Of a stretch of 64,000 bases of DNA, positions 60,479 to 64,000 are shown one piece after another (the stretch's first letter is position 1; each line of letters begins with the position of its first letter). A program made the position numbers and the translations under genes. The DNA is from Spirosoma aureum (GTDB taxonomy: Bacteria > Bacteroidota > Bacteroidia > Cytophagales > Spirosomataceae): assembly GCF_011604685.1 (NCBI RefSeq), contig NZ_CP050063.1, positions 2,626,501 through 2,690,500 on the forward strand, written 5' to 3'. The notes below the pieces were generated by a model. That model was given only the letters and a program-made list of their open reading frames with translations, made no database searches and was not told where the DNA came from.

Positions 60479-62257
60479 ATGGCCTTCTTCTTTGATTCAC
60501 ACATTCATCCCTCGCTGAAAAAGCAGTTTGCTAACCCCGTTGAAGTACCTGTTTCAGGTCTTCCGACGGTTAACCCCTGGCGAACAACCGATACAAAGGA
60601 ATTTTTAAAAGCACTTAATCCACTGGTTAAATGTTTACTAAGGCCATTCGTTGAGAGCTCCCTGGCTTCTCAGGCATCGCTGACTCAGTTAACGGAAAAC
60701 AATTATAAACTAGCTATTCTGGTACTTTTCGCACCCGATAAAGGCATCCTCGAATTGATCAGAAGTAATAAAGGCTTCTATGATATTGTCACAAACGGCG
60801 GCTTCGGGAATATATTGACAAAAGGGCGTTTTGATAGTTTAGCTGGAAAAGATGCTACAGATCTAGACAAAATAGACCCTTTTTCTGTCATAAAAAATGA
60901 TCTGGACCTACTCTTCAGGGAGAATGCGACCCATCAAAAAATAGAAAAATTAATTGATCGTAATTTTGAGCCTACTGATGCTGATCCGCTCCATGCGGTA
61001 TTTGCAGTAGAAGGACTCCATTGCCTCCGTAATGATCTGAAGGAGACGAATCCAGATACAATTGTCGGCCAGATCACCACCAATCTGGATTCGTTGTTAA
61101 CCAGTGATCATAAAATCATTGCGGTCAACATAGCCCATACTGATTTCAGAAATGACATTTTTGCCAACCAGGCTTATGCCGCCGATGGGTATCGGGAAAA
61201 TGGGTTTCATGAAGATCATTTGCGGCCGATTGGAAACGGATTTACCGCTCTGGGCGAACTAATCGTGAAGGAACTGTATAGCCGGGAGGTTTTGCCTGAT
61301 GTCAAGCACATGAGTTGGCTGGCGCGAAAACAGTTTTATGCGTTTAGAGACAGGGAGTTTGGGAACCATGGAATTGATGCGCCTATTGTTTGCTCTCATG
61401 CTGGATTCACAGGATGCTGGTTTGATCAGCCAGGTGAAGAACGATTCGTAGATTTCATTGTAACCTCAAAGAATAAGCCAAATAGTGATTTAGCCGCTAT
61501 CAGCAATGAGGGTAATTTTCAACGGAAAATCACATTGGGTAAACCCTGTAAACAGTTGGATGGCATAGGGTTCAATGCCAGTACTATAAACCTGTTCAAT
61601 GAAGATATTGTAGCCATTTTTAAGTCCAATGGCCTGATCGGCTTGTCATTGGATCAGCGTATTCTTGGGTATACTGAAATCATATTTGATCAGATCGATG
61701 ACAGCCCGCTTACGGACAATGTCAGCATGAACGCCAGGGGATTACAGGATGTGAACTTGGTTACCGATACCGATTTTATCTCCCAGGCTGAGTTAAAAGC
61801 TGAACCCTTGTTTGGGCAAGTTTCACAAAATGATAATCGGGTAGCCGGATGCGTTAGGCTTGAAACCTTCATACAGTTGCATCCGATTGGGGGCGGCAAT
61901 AGTACAAACGTTAAAGATTTTATCCATCCCCGCCATTTCTATATGCACATACTCCATGCCATGCAACTGGCTGACCGGATCGGCGGAGAAGTGGCTGTTG
62001 AGAAAATGCTCGGGCAAACACTGTGCATTGGATCAGACCTGGATGGCCTTATTGATGGGCTGGAATGCTGCCCTGATGCAACACACATTGGCGAATTCAA
62101 AAATAAATTCGTACAGCAATTCGAATCCTACCTGGAGAATTTCAATGTAAGTCTACCTGCTTCGTTACCTATTGACAAAGTGGCAGATCGGCTATTTTTT
62201 GAAAACGGACGTGATTTTGTCTTTGCCCGGCTGGATGCAATTAATGCGTTACCCTAG
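60479..62257 (+). CDS. Amidohydrolase-like protein, peptidase M19 (renal dipeptidase) type
   Basis: 592 aa, longer than usual M19 (about 350-400). The N-terminal FFDSHIHPSLKKQF has the metal HxH pair, HAVFAVEGLHCL the bridging Glu, CSHAGFTG a His, and CIGSDLDGLID the M19 GSDxDG motif. The extra length is spread over residues 60-150 and 320-420. No signal peptide is seen. It may be a metal-dependent dipeptidase, but other amidohydrolases fit as well. Confidence 0.7.
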   Translation: MAFFFDSHIHPSLKKQFANPVEVPVSGLPTVNPWRTTDTKEFLKALNPLVKCLLRPFVESSLASQASLTQLTENNYKLAILVLFAPDKGILELIRSNKGFYDIVTNGGFGNILTKGRFDSLAGKDATDLDKIDPFSVIKNDLDLLFRENATHQKIEKLIDRNFEPTDADPLHAVFAVEGLHCLRNDLKETNPDTIVGQITTNLDSLLTSDHKIIAVNIAHTDFRNDIFANQAYAADGYRENGFHEDHLRPIGNGFTALGELIVKELYSREVLPDVKHMSWLARKQFYAFRDREFGNHGIDAPIVCSHAGFTGCWFDQPGEERFVDFIVTSKNKPNSDLAAISNEGNFQRKITLGKPCKQLDGIGFNASTINLFNEDIVAIFKSNGLIGLSLDQRILGYTEIIFDQIDDSPLTDNVSMNARGLQDVNLVTDTDFISQAELKAEPLFGQVSQNDNRVAGCVRLETFIQLHPIGGGNSTNVKDFIHPRHFYMHILHAMQLADRIGGEVAVEKMLGQTLCIGSDLDGLIDGLECCPDATHIGEFKNKFVQQFESYLENFNVSLPASLPIDKVADRLFFENGRDFVFARLDAINALP

Positions 62258-62397
62258 GCTGACTTTTACGACTAACTGCCCTAACTGACTAAGGTTCAAT
62301 GCCGTCAATCTGCCTACTGTCTGTACTCAATTACGCTATTGGCCGTATTGTTGGGCCGGGCACTAGTTGGCCCGGTTTCCTTCAGGTCTATACTGCT

Positions 62398-63657
62398 ATG
62401 CATCGATATTTATATGGCCTCATTTTCATCTGTGTGTTGTCCAGTAGCTTTAAAGTTGCTGGACAACCGACGCCTTTGTTTACGCTAAAGCAGGGGAAAA
62501 TTGAAGCCGTTCTCAATAAGGATTCGTCACGGCTGGCGGTCAAAAAATTCCGGAACTATCTCTATAAAAAGCTATATCGTTGGAATGGGTTACAGAACTA
62601 TGTGAGCCCTCCCTTTTCGGAATGGCACCTGGGAAACCAAACAACGCATCGTAATTATTACCTTTCTGCTGATATCAATCCACATTTCTTTCTATTTAAC
62701 GATATGAAAGGAAGTGTAGCGATCGATCTGACTCCCCGGTATATCGTACGAATTCTAAGAGACAGTAGTTACTCGCCCCGCGATCATCAAAATGCAACGT
62801 GGGACCGGTCGTTTCCCGTACGAACGCCCAGCTATTTGCCTGGTGGGACCGTTTACTTTGCGATGCCCAACCTGAATCGTGAAAAACTGGAAGCCTTTAG
62901 CGCTTTTGAGTCGGAAAGCGATCGTTATCTGCCGTATCGTTATTACAGTTTCTCACTTTTCCATCACTCAAATGGTCAGGATGGGAGAAATGATGATCCT
63001 GCGCGTCCGCCCAATCGGAATTTTAACATCTATAATGGTAATTTCTCCGTCAATTTAGTCACTGAGTTAGGCGTTACCTGGGGCTATTGGAAAAAAGGGG
63101 GGCAAACCTCACTGAATGAGTTATCGGCAACGAAAACGAACGTTCATAATTGGGACAAAATCCGGAGCTGGTTTATTGGTGTTGAACATGTGCTGATACC
63201 AGGTGAGCCTTTGCTGAAATGCAACTGTTATAGCCTTGCTAAACTGCATATGCGAGGGCAATGGATTGATGTAGCCCACTATAATGACCCTCAGACCTTA
63301 GGTATCATACCCGATTCGCAGTATGAAAAACAGCGTTTTATTGTCGACGTATCGATCGGTTCCAGTAAATACATAGGCGCGGGTTCGGGCCCGTGGCGAC
63401 TCTGGCCCAATGTCGAGTTTCGATACCACGCTGGTTTTTATCAGGCACTACGTAGTTCAACGACATCGGCTTTCATTGCCGCCGGTTATCGCAGCCAGGA
63501 TATTTATAATATCTATCTCGAAGACAGTTACCCGTTTGTCCAGCTAGGACTTGTCATGGGCTTTAAGGTTCACAATGATCAGCGGGAACCGTTTATGGAT
63601 GGCTGGTTTATTCCCACGAAGCAGGCTAAACAATCGCAACAGGCTAAAAGCCAATAA
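62398..63657 (+). CDS. Outer-membrane phospholipase A-like beta-barrel protein
   Basis: 419 aa from the ATG at 62398, which gives a clean signal peptide (LIFICVLSSSFKVAGQ); a start 99 bp upstream would bury it. Aromatic beta strands dominate, as in outer-membrane barrels. YSFSLFHHSNGQDG holds His189, Ser191 and Asn192-Gly193, aligning with the OMPLA H-x-S-N-G core (His142, Ser144), and RPPNR (Arg203-Arg207) stands where OMPLA has RSWNR with the third catalytic Asn. It may hydrolyse outer-membrane phospholipids. Sequence similarity outside this core is weak to my eye. Confidence 0.55.
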   Translation: MHRYLYGLIFICVLSSSFKVAGQPTPLFTLKQGKIEAVLNKDSSRLAVKKFRNYLYKKLYRWNGLQNYVSPPFSEWHLGNQTTHRNYYLSADINPHFFLFNDMKGSVAIDLTPRYIVRILRDSSYSPRDHQNATWDRSFPVRTPSYLPGGTVYFAMPNLNREKLEAFSAFESESDRYLPYRYYSFSLFHHSNGQDGRNDDPARPPNRNFNIYNGNFSVNLVTELGVTWGYWKKGGQTSLNELSATKTNVHNWDKIRSWFIGVEHVLIPGEPLLKCNCYSLAKLHMRGQWIDVAHYNDPQTLGIIPDSQYEKQRFIVDVSIGSSKYIGAGSGPWRLWPNVEFRYHAGFYQALRSSTTSAFIAAGYRSQDIYNIYLEDSYPFVQLGLVMGFKVHNDQREPFMDGWFIPTKQAKQSQQAKSQ

Positions 63658-63771
63658 GAACGCCATTATAGAATGACAGATTTGCCGGGCCTTTATCGCA
63701 GGTTTGGCTAAAAATTGCGGGGTTCGGGTAGTTAAAATCAAAATATAAACCGTTTCTAAATTCCTACTTCA

Positions 63772-64000
63772 ATGTCTATTAATCTAAATCCTCAACTCAC
63801 GACCGAATATGAGAGTCTGTTTGGCTCTTGTCTGATTAATCCCGTGAAGCAGAACGAAGCCGTAAAAATCAAAAACAAAATAGTGGCCAATAAACCAGTC
63901 TATGAACTGGTGGAGAACGCTACCAGGGTCCCCTGGTTTGTTGTAGCCGTTATCCACAGCTTAGAGGGTGGGCTAAATTTTAAAACTCATTTGCACAACG
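63772..64000 (+). CDS. Lysozyme-like protein, 3' part outside window
   Basis: 76 codons from the ATG at 63772 run to the window edge. VAVIHSLEGGLNFKTHLHN, following VPWFVVA, resembles the catalytic start of a Bacteroidota lysozyme-like family that reads PWY-x-IAVIHxxE-x3-FxTHLHNGDPL in other members; the Glu in HSLEGG is the candidate acid. No signal peptide is visible at the N-terminus. It probably cleaves peptidoglycan. Confidence is limited by truncation. Confidence 0.65.
   Translation, partial: MSINLNPQLTTEYESLFGSCLINPVKQNEAVKIKNKIVANKPVYELVENATRVPWFVVAVIHSLEGGLNFKTHLHN

Noticed and set aside
1..64000. CRISPR array, rRNA or insertion sequence
   Set aside because: No regularly spaced repeats of 25-40 bp, no rRNA-like sequence and no transposase gene were seen.

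Overview
The window looks like a chromosomal segment of a Bacteroidota bacterium of the order Cytophagales, most like Spirosoma and relatives. This is inferred from TAnnTTTG/TTG promoters (rpsT, tRNA-Ser, a DEAD-box helicase gene), a T9SS-type C-terminal sorting domain, the single-domain PurL, a bifunctional PheA of chorismate mutase + dehydratase type, and an IntDOT-like integrase. No taxonomic marker was searched.

Region 1 (1-8.08 kb) is accessory DNA, clearly more AT-rich in its right half, ending at a tRNA-Ser(UGA) gene whose 3' end points into it. It carries a divergent XRE repressor / small DNA-binding protein pair with a repeat-rich intergenic region, a tyrosine recombinase, a RecA-like replication ATPase, a cluster of GGACGGACA iteron-like repeats, a primase-like CHC2/Toprim protein and a small zinc-finger protein. 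On the opposite strand, behind a 38-bp perfect palindrome, sits a two-gene cargo operon: a McrB-N-like (DUF3578) + HNH endonuclease and a caspase-like protease. I see no relaxase, conjugation or capsid gene, so the visible part looks like a small replicating integrative element or satellite carrying a candidate anti-phage system.

Region 2 (8.3-15.1 kb) is core metabolism: purL, gmhA, a molybdopterin oxidoreductase, pheA and parE.

Region 3 (15.3-47.0 kb) is a large surface-polysaccharide locus: a Wza-like exporter with several SLBB domains, a Wzz-like co-polymerase, a Wzm/Wzt-type ABC exporter with an extended ATPase C-terminus, a sugar aminotransferase, WbqC and NeuD-like genes, a membrane GT-C enzyme, ten to twelve soluble glycosyltransferases (GT2, GT4, GT8-like, GT9, DUF5672), an acyltransferase, a Wzy/WaaL-like protein, a polysaccharide deacetylase, a formyltransferase, an SGNH esterase, a WcaF-like acetyltransferase and a WecA/TagO-like initiating transferase. 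It closes with a 70-bp perfect palindrome. No Wzx flippase is visible, so export is most likely by the ABC transporter.

Region 4 (47.3-64 kb) holds housekeeping and envelope genes: a HAD phosphatase, an M50 protease, radC, rpsT, a Dabb protein, a zinc hydrolase, a DEAD-box RNA helicase with a long leader, a sugar isomerase-like protein, class II fructose-bisphosphate aldolase, a lipoprotein, a DoxX protein, an M19-like peptidase, an OMPLA-like outer-membrane protein and the start of a lysozyme-like protein. Many 3' ends are marked by long, nearly perfect hairpins. Two of these share a CCGTGCCACGGTT core 47 kb apart, suggesting a dispersed palindromic repeat family.
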